Assembly: GCA_025980505.1 (NCBI GenBank)
Contig: JAICXI010000012.1
Location: forward strand, 1 to 12,214
Direction of reading: 5' to 3'
Source of the DNA: a bacterium
Lineage (GTDB): Bacteria > Oederibacteriota > Muellerivitia > Muellerivitales > Muellerivitaceae
Length of the DNA: 12,214 bases
The position numbers and the translations under genes were made by a program. Below the pieces are notes generated by a model. That model saw only the letters and a program-made list of their open reading frames with translations. It had not been told where the DNA came from and made no database searches. Numbering within the stretch: position 1 is the stretch's first letter; each line of letters starts with the position of its first letter. Below, one piece after another: positions 6,206-12,214 of the stretch.

Positions 6206-6849
6206 GGAATTTTGAAGTCGGCGGGAGGTTCAGCGCTCAACTTGAGGGGTCCGTCATCCAGGGGCAACTCCAGTTGATAAGAATGAAGCATGAGACGAGG
6301 ATACCCTCCCACAGGCCGTTCCTGGCCATAGAGTGGGTCCCCCAGAATAGGATGGCCGATGTGATAAAGGTGCACCCTTATCTGGTGCCTGCGGCCGGTC
6401 AGGGGTTCGATTTCCAGTAAAGCCTCTCCACCTTGGAGTTGGAGGGTCTTGAACCGGGTTTGACTGGGCTTCCCCCCGGGGGAAACCCCCATCCGGCCCG
6501 AACCGAAAGTTTTAAGAGGGTAATCCAACAGGCCTTCCGGTTGATCCAGGGGGCCCTTCACCCGGCCCAGGTAGACCTTCCTTACTTTCTTCTTTTCCCA
6601 AAGGTCGTTCAAGGCTTTGTGGATGGCCGCATCCTTGGCGAAGACCACCAGGCCGCTGGTTTCCCGGTCGATCCGGTGGACCACGAAGGCTTTACCACCG
6701 ATGTGGGAAGCTATCAGGTCCACCAAAGGCTCCCCTTGGGCTTTGCCCCGGCCGGGGATTACCAACTGTCCGGCGGGCTTATCCACAACGATAAGGCGGG
6801 AATCTTCGTGGACGATTTGGAGGGTTTTCATGTGTGGTTTATCTGTCAT
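6202..6849 (-). CDS. RluA-family 23S rRNA/tRNA pseudouridine synthase
   Basis: These enzymes isomerise specific uridines in rRNA or tRNA to pseudouridine. The 215-residue protein has the family motifs LIVVDKPAGQLV (19-30), the catalytic HRIDRETSG (58-66, nucleophilic Asp61) and GRRHQIRVHL with GHPILGDPLYG near the C-terminus. There is no N-terminal S4 domain, so it resembles the compact RluA/TruC-like subgroup. The target site cannot be told from sequence. The start is uncertain. The ATG at 6849 has no SD and lies inside a REP-like element. The ATG at 6831 starts at MKTLQIVHED, where homologues usually begin, but also lacks an SD. The gene follows the CMD-family gene after 92 bp and may depend on read-through from it. 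Confidence 0.92.
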   Translation of the reverse strand: MTDKPHMKTLQIVHEDSRLIVVDKPAGQLVIPGRGKAQGEPLVDLIASHIGGKAFVVHRIDRETSGLVVFAKDAAIHKALNDLWEKKKVRKVYLGRVKGPLDQPEGLLDYPLKTFGSGRMGVSPGGKPSQTRFKTLQLQGGEALLEIEPLTGRRHQIRVHLYHIGHPILGDPLYGQERPVGGYPRLMLHSYQLELPLDDGPLKLSAEPPADFKIP

Positions 6850-6900
6850 TGCGGGGAGTGGCCCGCGAATAGCGGGACATTTACGGCGAAGCAGCCCCGG
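6846..6900. repeat. REP-like palindromic element
   Basis: On the plus strand it opens GTCATTGCGGGG and closes CGAAGCAGCCCCGG. CGGGG (6852-6856) pairs with CCCCG (6895-6899), and inside lies CCCGC-GAATA-GCGGG (6862-6876). The ends resemble the widespread 'GTCATTGCGA…CGAAGCAATC' intergenic repeat remembered from many bacterial genomes. The match is by eye only. Confidence 0.5.
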
Positions 6901-6941
6901 ATTAAAGATGCCTTTCCTAGCGCCCTTTGTGTGTTAGTGGG

Positions 6942-7334
6942 TCAATGGTTTTTCTTCCGGCGTTCCCGTTCCACGAACACTTCTTTCGCGGCATACATGG
7001 CGTTCATGGCCGCCGGGAACCCGGCGTAAACGGCCATTTGAAGGAGGACTTCCACGATCTCTTGTTGGGTGCAACCGACGTTCAAGGCGCCCTTGATGTG
7101 GGACTTGAGCTGCAACGGCGCGTTCCCCAGGGTGGTTAAGGAGGCGATGGTCAGCAGTTGCCGGGTCTTCAAGTCCAAACCGGGCCGGGAGTAGACGTCG
7201 CCGAAGGCGAACTCGGTCACGAACTTCCCCAGTTCGGGGCTGACGTCCTTCAGGCTTTCCACGGTGGCCTTGGCCACCGGGCCGTGGATCTCCTGGAATT
7301 TCTTCCAGCCTTTTTCATGTCGTTCGTTGTTCAT
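6942..7334 (-). CDS. Carboxymuconolactone decarboxylase (CMD)-family protein
   Basis: The 130-residue protein matches the all-helical CMD/AhpD superfamily, whose members include gamma-carboxymuconolactone decarboxylase and alkylhydroperoxidase-type reductases. The core runs from RQLLTIASLTTLGN (58-71) through LKSHIKGALNVG (76-87), QQEIVEVLLQ (90-99) and GFPAAMNAM (105-113), as in the decarboxylase-like branch. It lacks the CxxC pair of AhpD: Cys88 is the only cysteine, with His79 nearby. Peroxidase chemistry like AhpD is therefore unlikely. No other aromatic-degradation gene is present, so the substrate is unknown. The ATG at 7334 lies 18 bp past the asnB stop, with GGAGG about 11 nt and AAGG immediately upstream, so it is probably co-transcribed with asnB. 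Confidence 0.88.
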   Translation of the reverse strand: MNNERHEKGWKKFQEIHGPVAKATVESLKDVSPELGKFVTEFAFGDVYSRPGLDLKTRQLLTIASLTTLGNAPLQLKSHIKGALNVGCTQQEIVEVLLQMAVYAGFPAAMNAMYAAKEVFVERERRKKNH

Positions 7335-7352
7335 CCTTACAAGCGCCTCCGC

Positions 7353-9242
7353 TTATTCGTCCATAAACCTTCGATGCCACAGCTCCACTAAAAGCAGACC
7401 GTACAAAAGCAGGTGGTGGTCTTTTTTTCCGGCCATGTGTTCCTGGAGGACTTCCTCGGTCTTGGCCTTGTTGAAATAACCGCGCTTCTGGAATTGTTCG
7501 GAATGCAGGGTGTCCATCAGGAGGGGTTTCAGTTCCTTGCGGAACCAGGAGGCCAGGGGCACGCCGAAACCCATCTTCCTGCGGTTGATGATTTCCCCCG
7601 GCAGGTACTTGGCCGCCGCCTTCTTCAGGATGTACTTTCCCGTGCGGCCCCGCAGCTTCATGGAGGAGGGCAGGGAAAAGGCGAATTCCACCAGCCGGTG
7701 GTCCAGGTAAGGCACCCGGGCTTCCAGGGAAGCCGCCATGCTCATGCGGTCCACCTTGCTCAAGAGATCGTCGGGCAGCCAGGTCTTCAGGTCCATGTAA
7801 AGCATCAAGTTCAAGTTGTCGAAACCGTAGGGTTCGGCGCCCTCGAAAATCCTCTCCAGGGATTCCTCCACCTTGGAATGTTCCATTTCGTAAAGGAGCC
7901 TTTCCCCGGCCAATCCCTCCAGCGTCTCCTCCAGGCAAAGCCTCGACCAGGCCATGTGCCGCTTCACCAGGTCCCCTTTGTTCAAGGCGTGCCACGCCTG
8001 TTGGTAGGGATCTTTCATGCGCCGGGTGAGGAAGGGCACCAGGGCCTTCATCCAACCCGGCACCAGCTTCACCCGTCCCGAAAGCTGGTCATAGGAATAA
8101 CGGCGGTAGCCGCCGAAAAGCTCGTCCGCCCCTTCCCCGGTCAAGACCACCTTCACTTCCTGCCGGGCGAAGAGGGAAACCACGAAGGTGGGAAGGACGG
8201 CGGGGTCGATGACCGGGTCGTCCTGGTACTTGACCAGCTTGGGGATGAGGTCGTTCAGCATCTTGGCGTTGACCATGATTTCCCGGTGCTGGCTTTTCAG
8301 GACCCGGGAAACCTTCTGGGCGTATTGGAGTTCGTTGAAATCCCGTTCGTTTTCGAACCCCACCGAATAGGTCTTGACCGGCTTCCCGGTTTGCCGGGTC
8401 ATGGCGGCCACCACCAGGGACGAATCCAGGCCCCCGGAAAGGAAGGCTCCCAGGGGCACGTCGGACATGAGCTGTTCCTTGACGCCGGCGAAAAACCGGC
8501 CCTGCAGTTCCTCCACCCACATTTTTTCCTGTCCGGCGGAAGGCCCGTCGTCCGGGGTTTGGGTGGGCCGGGGCAACTGCCAAAAGGGTTTGATGAGGAT
8601 CTTGCCGCTTTGGCAAACGAGGGTATGGCCCGCCGGGAGCTTGCGGATGCCCTTGAAGAGCGTATCGGGCGTGGGCACATATTGCAGAGTCATGAGGGTG
8701 AGGATTTGCTTGGAATCCACCCGGCGGGGCAAGCCCTCCACCGAAAGGATGGGCTTCACTTCCGATCCGAATACCAGGGAACCGTCCGCCGTGGTGTAGT
8801 AAAGGGGTTTGACGCCCACCTGGTCCCGCGCCAGGAGGAGTTTCTGGAAGGTCTCGTCCCACAAGGCGAAAGCGAACATTCCCCGCAGCTTGGAGACGAA
8901 GTTGTCCCCGTATTCCTCGTAGGCGTGCACCAGCACTTCGGTGTCGCTGTGGGTGGTGAAGCGGTGGCCGGCTTCCTCCAAGGGTTTGCGCAGTTCCAGG
9001 TGGTTGTAAATCTCGCCGTTAAAGACCACCCATACCGTGCCGCGCTCGTTGGACATGGGCTGGCCGCCTCCCCCGATGTCCACGATGGAAAGGCGGGTCA
9101 TGGCCAGGCCCACCGGCCCCTTTTGGTAATAACCCTTGTCGTCCGGCCCCCGGTGACGGATCTCGTCGGTCATGGCCTCGAGGTGCTTCATCTTCAAGGG
9201 AAGCCCCGGCTTAAATTGGCAGAAGCCCGCTATGCCGCACAT
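7353..9242 (-). CDS. asnB: Asparagine synthetase, glutamine-hydrolysing (AsnB-type amidotransferase)
   Basis: AsnB-type enzymes transfer ammonia from glutamine to an AMP-activated carboxylate, usually aspartate. The 629 residues form an N-terminal class II glutaminase domain, with nucleophile Cys2, HRGPD (30-34), NGEIYN (75-80) and SDTE (99-102). A C-terminal ATP-pyrophosphatase domain follows, with the PP-loop SGGLDSS (269-275) and LTGEGADELFGGYRR (367-381). The start must be the ATG at 9242 because Cys2 has to become the N-terminus; the SD is weak. Length and layout also fit the amidotransferases encoded in exopolysaccharide loci, including those linked to exosortase A. The neighbouring sugar transferase makes that a real alternative to asparagine synthesis, and sequence alone does not decide. 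It precedes the CMD gene by 18 bp. Confidence 0.95.
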   Translation of the reverse strand: MCGIAGFCQFKPGLPLKMKHLEAMTDEIRHRGPDDKGYYQKGPVGLAMTRLSIVDIGGGGQPMSNERGTVWVVFNGEIYNHLELRKPLEEAGHRFTTHSDTEVLVHAYEEYGDNFVSKLRGMFAFALWDETFQKLLLARDQVGVKPLYYTTADGSLVFGSEVKPILSVEGLPRRVDSKQILTLMTLQYVPTPDTLFKGIRKLPAGHTLVCQSGKILIKPFWQLPRPTQTPDDGPSAGQEKMWVEELQGRFFAGVKEQLMSDVPLGAFLSGGLDSSLVVAAMTRQTGKPVKTYSVGFENERDFNELQYAQKVSRVLKSQHREIMVNAKMLNDLIPKLVKYQDDPVIDPAVLPTFVVSLFARQEVKVVLTGEGADELFGGYRRYSYDQLSGRVKLVPGWMKALVPFLTRRMKDPYQQAWHALNKGDLVKRHMAWSRLCLEETLEGLAGERLLYEMEHSKVEESLERIFEGAEPYGFDNLNLMLYMDLKTWLPDDLLSKVDRMSMAASLEARVPYLDHRLVEFAFSLPSSMKLRGRTGKYILKKAAAKYLPGEIINRRKMGFGVPLASWFRKELKPLLMDTLHSEQFQKRGYFNKAKTEEVLQEHMAGKKDHHLLLYGLLLVELWHRRFMDE

Positions 9243-9249
9243 AAAGCAC

Positions 9250-9270
9250 CCGTTCCCGGTTGTCCGTTGT
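9250..9270. repeat. Heptamer tandem repeat upstream of asnB
   Basis: Three contiguous 7-bp units (9250-9256, 9257-9263, 9264-9270) fit CSGTTSY on the plus strand, in the 49-bp spacer before the asnB start. A GCCGG…CCGGC inverted repeat (9276-9292) lies next to it, without a T-tract. Confidence 0.45.
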
Positions 9271-9291
9271 TAATGGCCGGTAAAAGCCCGG

Positions 9292-10020
9292 CTATTTCAG
9301 CAGATACACCACTTCCACTTCGGCGGCGACCTCATTCTCGCCCTTTTCAATGGGTACGGTGCCGACGTCCGCCGCCCCCGCCAGTTGGGCCCTCAACACC
9401 CGGGGCGGCGTGGGCATGGCCGCGCCGGTCTGGTTGATGGAGGAGACCTTCCCCAGTCCGGCGCCGGCCGATTCGGCCAGGGCCAGGGCCTTGGCGTGGG
9501 CATCCTCCACCGCGGCTTTTAGCGCCTCGATCTGCAGCTTGGAAGGGTCGGAAAAACCGAAAGTGGGCCCCTCGATCCCGGAAACCTCGGCTTTCGTCAC
9601 CGTTTCCAGGAGATCCCCCGCCTGGTCCGTTTTCTTCAGGACCACCCGGATCCGGTTGGACACGATGAAACCCACCCGCTGGCTTTCCCCGTTGTTGTAT
9701 TTGTATTTGGGCTGAATGTTGTATTGGACGGTCTTGAAGTCCTTGTCCAGGATGCCGAAGGACTTGACGGCATGGAATACGGCCTTCATCTTGTCGGTCA
9801 CCCGGGCCGAAACATCGGCCAACTGGGTCCCCTCTTCCTGCACCTCGAATTCCATTTGAACCTGGTCGGGAACGGCTGTCACCTTTCCGTAGCCCTGAAC
9901 CCGGACCGTCCTTTCCTTGGACAGGCCCTCCTCCGCGGCCGAGGACACCGGCGCCGCAAGGATGAAAAAGAGAGGCAGCAGGGCGCAGGGAATCATTTTC
10001 CTAAAAAAAGACACCGTCAT
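9292..10020 (-). CDS. Exported SIMPL-domain (DUF541) protein
   Basis: SIMPL-domain proteins are periplasmic or surface proteins of poorly defined function; relatives include the E. coli oxidative-stress protein YggE. Residues 1-28 form a signal peptide: basic start (SFFRK), hydrophobic core (about 10-23) and a VSSAA cleavage region. The mature part shows the family pattern VRVQGYGKVTAVPDQ (39-53), GILDKDFKTVQYNIQPKYKY (89-108), EALKAAVEDAHAKA (165-178) and the closing VPIEKGENEVAAEVEVVYLL (222-241). Length (242) is normal for the family. The ATG at 10020 is chosen because AAGGAGGAGGAA abuts it; the frame is open further upstream but without a signal peptide at its start. The gene lies 64 bp after the sugar transferase and 49 bp before asnB. 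Confidence 0.9.
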   Translation of the reverse strand: MTVSFFRKMIPCALLPLFFILAAPVSSAAEEGLSKERTVRVQGYGKVTAVPDQVQMEFEVQEEGTQLADVSARVTDKMKAVFHAVKSFGILDKDFKTVQYNIQPKYKYNNGESQRVGFIVSNRIRVVLKKTDQAGDLLETVTKAEVSGIEGPTFGFSDPSKLQIEALKAAVEDAHAKALALAESAGAGLGKVSSINQTGAAMPTPPRVLRAQLAGAADVGTVPIEKGENEVAAEVEVVYLLK

Positions 10021-10032
10021 TTCCTCCTCCTT
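10021..10032 (-). promoter_or_regulatory. Ribosome binding site of the SIMPL-domain gene
   Basis: AAGGAGGAGGAA directly precedes the ATG at 10020 and sets the start at the signal peptide. The same reading frame is open upstream to 10143. Confidence 0.8.
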
Positions 10033-10084
10033 CACGCCGTCCCGCCTTCCCTCTTGCGTTTCCCGGCCGTTCATAACCCGGCCG

Positions 10085-11311
10085 TTAAGGGGACGCCTTC
10101 CGGGCGGCTTCCAATATTTCTTCCAATTTCCGGCCCGATTCACCCCACTGGTAATTGCGCAGGATGAACTTTCGGCCCCTTGCGGCGAAGGCCCGGGCGG
10201 CCCGGGGATTCAACAAAGCCCCCACCACCCCGTCGGCGAAGGCGCCTTTTTCTCCCGCTACTATAACCCCATCCCGTCCCTCGGGCGGCATCCAAGAGAC
10301 CGCCTGGGGCGTGGCCACCACTGGCACGCCCAGGCCCAAGGCCAAGGCCACCTTGTTTTGCATGCCCGCCGCCACCCGCAAGGGGGCCACGGACACCGTG
10401 GAATGGGTGAAGTAAGGTTCCACTTCCGGCACCCAGCCAGTCACCCTTACGTCCCGCCCGTTATGGCGTTTTTGAAGGACCTTGCGGGGCCGGCCGCCCA
10501 CGGCCGCGAAAACCGCGCCGGGCACCCGGGCCCGGACCCGGGGCCAGACCTTGTCCAGGAACCAAAGGGCCCCGTCCTCATTGGCCGCATATCCCATGTT
10601 GCCCACGAAACAAACGGTGGCGGCCCCGGGGGGATAGGCCTGCGGCCGTTGGGAAGGCCCCTTGCGGGCCGCCTCCACCCCGTTGGGGATCACGGCGATT
10701 TTTCCGGCCGGCAAACCCAATTCCCTCAAGGCCCGGGCGTCGACCTCGGAAACCACGCAGGTTTTGAAGGCCCTTTCACCCCACTCCTCCTCCTCGCGCT
10801 TCAAAAACCAGTAATCCCACCAGGCCGCCAGCCGCCGGGAAAACCGGGCCACCGAATGTTTCTTTAATTGTTCGGCATAGGCGGTCAGGCAGTCGGTCAA
10901 TTCCAGGACCACCGGCTTGCCCGGGTTCCCTTCAAAGGCCGCCGGGGCGGTGCGCAGCCGGTGGGCCAAAACCACGTCCACCGACCGGCCCAGCGGCGAC
11001 CGCCAATAATCCCCCAAGGTATCCCGCAACCGGGGGGAGAAATGGCTGGAAACGTTCAAGGACTGGCCCATCAGGGCGCCGCCCAGGAGGTTGAGGGCCA
11101 ATTCCCCATCGGTCAAATGTTCCAGGTAAAGGTGGCGGCAAAGCTGCCGCAAGTCGATCTCGTATTGGAAGTCGGCCTTCACCCGGGTGAGGCAGACCAG
11201 GTCGATCACGTGGCCGCGGGCTTTCAAATGCCGCAAAAAATGGTAAAACCGCAGCTTGTCCCCGTCGTGGGGCGGATAAGGAACCAGGGGGGTCAAAACC
11301 AGTAGGTTCAA
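10085..11311 (-). CDS. GT4-type sugar transferase, similar to exosortase/PEP-CTERM-associated stp1 family
   Basis: This GT-B glycosyltransferase probably adds a sugar to a lipid-linked glycan at the inner membrane face. The 408 residues begin LNLLVLTPLVPYPPHDGDKLR, the N-terminal donor/acceptor motif region, followed by FLRHLKARGH. The C-terminal half has KIAVIPNGVE, VCFVGNMGYAANEDG, VRVTGWVPEVEPYF and the nucleotide-sugar site region VSVAPLRVAAGMQNKVALALGLGVPVVATP. This order and spacing resemble the family named sugar transferase, PEP-CTERM/EpsH1-associated (stp1, about 400 aa). There is no ATG near the start: TTG at 11311 is chosen because AAGGA lies 7 nt upstream. A reading frame open to 12016 would cover the preceding membrane protein gene and is not real. 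It ends 64 bp before the SIMPL gene. Confidence 0.9.
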   Translation of the reverse strand: MNLLVLTPLVPYPPHDGDKLRFYHFLRHLKARGHVIDLVCLTRVKADFQYEIDLRQLCRHLYLEHLTDGELALNLLGGALMGQSLNVSSHFSPRLRDTLGDYWRSPLGRSVDVVLAHRLRTAPAAFEGNPGKPVVLELTDCLTAYAEQLKKHSVARFSRRLAAWWDYWFLKREEEEWGERAFKTCVVSEVDARALRELGLPAGKIAVIPNGVEAARKGPSQRPQAYPPGAATVCFVGNMGYAANEDGALWFLDKVWPRVRARVPGAVFAAVGGRPRKVLQKRHNGRDVRVTGWVPEVEPYFTHSTVSVAPLRVAAGMQNKVALALGLGVPVVATPQAVSWMPPEGRDGVIVAGEKGAFADGVVGALLNPRAARAFAARGRKFILRNYQWGESGRKLEEILEAARKASP

Positions 11312-11318
11312 AATGGAA

Positions 11319-11323
11319 TCCTT
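11319..11323 (-). promoter_or_regulatory. Ribosome binding site for the TTG start of the sugar transferase
   Basis: AAGGA on the minus strand lies 7 nt before TTG at 11311. No ATG or GTG in this frame occurs near the conserved N-terminus, so this site decides the start. Confidence 0.65.
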
Positions 11324-11344
11324 GGCGTCGTTTGATTCAATGCG

Positions 11345-11385
11345 GCCGCCATTGCGGCCCCGGCTTGGGGCCCGGAAATGACGGC
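11345..11385 (-). repeat. REP-like hairpin between the membrane protein and sugar transferase genes
   Basis: The minus strand reads GTCATTTCCGGGCCCC, then AAGCC, then GGGGCCGCAATGG. GGCCCC pairs with GGGGCC and the outer CATT pairs with AATG (11380-11350). The GTCATT head and GC-rich stem are typical of REP palindromes. It fills much of the 95-bp spacer and could act as an mRNA stabiliser or attenuator. Confidence 0.55.
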
Positions 11386-11406
11386 CCCCTTTCAAGTCCC
11401 CTGATT

Positions 11407-12214
11407 CTAATGCGGCTTTTTCTCGTATTTTAAAAAAAGAACCGACAGAAAGACCGTGATGCCCATCCACAGGGCGCTCAGGACGTAACTCTTGGGGTCC
11501 ACCGTGGCCGGGTTGAAGGCCGGCTCCCAGGAAGTCAGGGGCAGGTGCAGGAAGGAACCCGCGATCTTCAACATCCAGTTTTCCCCGTTCAGCTTGTTGT
11601 AACGCATCCACGGAACCGCGGCCAAAAGCCCGTTCACCAGGGTTCCCGCCCCAAAAGCGGAGGCCGTCAGGAAAGCCCAGATATCCCTCTTCCCCATTTT
11701 TTCCAGGACCGGGTAAAGCGCCGGCAAAAGCAGCGGCACGATGCCCACCATGTAGCGTGTGGCGGGCGTCAGTCCCAAATTCTCGTAAAAGGACAGGAAG
11801 AGATAATAAAAAAGAACCGTGCCTAAAATCACGAAGCGCAGGGGCTTTTTCGACCGGGCCAGCATCATCCCGCCCGTGACCGACATGGCGAAAATCGGGA
11901 AATGAAACCAGAGCCCGCATTCCTGGTCCAAGGCCAGGCCGAAAAACCCGGCCCCGAAATGGCTCCAGCGGAAAAGGGACGTGAAAGGCTCGTTGTGCGC
12001 TCCCAAGGGCGTCCACACCCCGTAAACCGAGTGGAAATAAAGAACCAACGCCAACAGGGGGAGGCCCAGTCCCAAGGCGAATTTCCCGGCGGCCCCCCGC
12101 CCTCGTTCCGGGTTTTTCGCGATTTCATAAGCGCTGAACAAAACCAGGGGGATGAAGAGCAGCACATTGCGGTTGTGCATCCACAAGAGGGCGCCCTGGC
12201 AAAGCCCCAATCCA
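11407..12214 (-). CDS. Polytopic membrane protein, possibly GT-C type glycosyltransferase (N-terminus beyond window)
   Basis: The frame is open to the window edge, so only the C-terminal part (about 268 residues) is seen and the true start is outside. Hydrophobic helices can be placed around RNVLLFIPLVLFSAYEIA, LGLGLPLLALVLYFHSVYG, WFHFPIFAMSVTGGMML, RFVILGTVLFYYLFLSFYE, YMVGIVPLLLPALYPVL, IWAFLTASAFGAGTLVNGLLAAV and a last one near YVLSALWMGITVFLSVLFL. A charged cytoplasmic end, KYEKKPH, follows. The segment GLALDQECGLWFHFP resembles a motif common in large GT-C-like membrane proteins that precedes a helix. Lipid-linked sugar transfer is a guess from that and from the adjacent sugar transferase. 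The catalytic N-terminal loop, which would settle it, is missing. Its TAG stop is at 11407. Confidence 0.6.
   Translation of the reverse strand, partial: GLGLCQGALLWMHNRNVLLFIPLVLFSAYEIAKNPERGRGAAGKFALGLGLPLLALVLYFHSVYGVWTPLGAHNEPFTSLFRWSHFGAGFFGLALDQECGLWFHFPIFAMSVTGGMMLARSKKPLRFVILGTVLFYYLFLSFYENLGLTPATRYMVGIVPLLLPALYPVLEKMGKRDIWAFLTASAFGAGTLVNGLLAAVPWMRYNKLNGENWMLKIAGSFLHLPLTSWEPAFNPATVDPKSYVLSALWMGITVFLSVLFLKYEKKPH

Noticed and set aside
7413..9437. A 674-codon open frame on the plus strand opposite asnB
   Set aside because: It is antisense to a complete, clearly conserved asnB with all catalytic motifs. Its His/Gly/Leu-rich, motif-free translation is a GC-codon shadow.
10062..10086. 10-bp direct repeat CCCGGCCGTT at 10062-10071 and 10077-10086
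   Set aside because: Short, GC-rich and partly in the sugar transferase stop region; chance is likely and no element boundary is visible.
10021..10143. Upstream extension of the SIMPL protein to 10143
   Set aside because: It would bury the signal peptide 41 residues inside the protein and overlap the sugar transferase end. ATG 10020 has a strong SD.

Overview
The window carries twelve protein-coding genes, all on the minus strand, so it reads from right (12214) to left (1). GTG and TTG starts occur beside ATG, Shine-Dalgarno (SD) sites are mostly clear, and one good sigma70-type promoter is visible. The SIMPL protein has a signal peptide and the sugar transferase is of the exopolysaccharide type, which fits a GC-rich Gram-negative bacterium. 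The phylum cannot be fixed from the sequence. Several REP-like and short-period spacer repeats suggest an environmental lineage with many intergenic microrepeats. No tRNA, rRNA, CRISPR array, transposase or phage gene is visible.

Right part (12214 to 6202). A polytopic membrane protein cut by the window edge is followed by a GT4-type sugar transferase with a TTG start. It resembles the transferases associated with PEP-CTERM/exosortase systems. Next come an exported SIMPL-domain protein, a glutamine-hydrolysing asparagine synthetase or amidotransferase (629 aa), a small carboxymuconolactone-decarboxylase-family protein and an RluA-family pseudouridine synthase. The first four look like the edge of an envelope or exopolysaccharide locus. 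No exosortase or PEP-CTERM protein lies inside the window, so that link is inference.

Middle (6201 to 3391). A promoter at 6126-6154 drives the classic efp-accB-accC cluster: elongation factor P, biotin carboxyl carrier protein and biotin carboxylase. The roughly 115-nt leader holds a 17-bp direct repeat, a hairpin and a possible four-codon minimal ORF.

Left part (3188 to 1). A 2-phosphosulfolactate phosphatase (ComB)-like protein with an altered motif and a 120-residue lysine-rich tail is followed by stand-alone ThiD2 and by ThiC, which is truncated by the window edge. ThiC makes HMP-P and ThiD2-family proteins are described as phosphorylating it, so these two form a thiamine pyrimidine-branch pair.

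All gene-free stretches are under about 205 bp. Several hold short repeats: a REP-like hairpin at 11345-11385, a possible REP-like element at 6846-6900, and decayed 7-8 bp tandem arrays at 3293-3316, 4805-4832 and 9250-9270. I found no clearly new multigene system. The most unusual items are the ComB-like protein, the efp leader, the thiC leader and the set of microrepeats.
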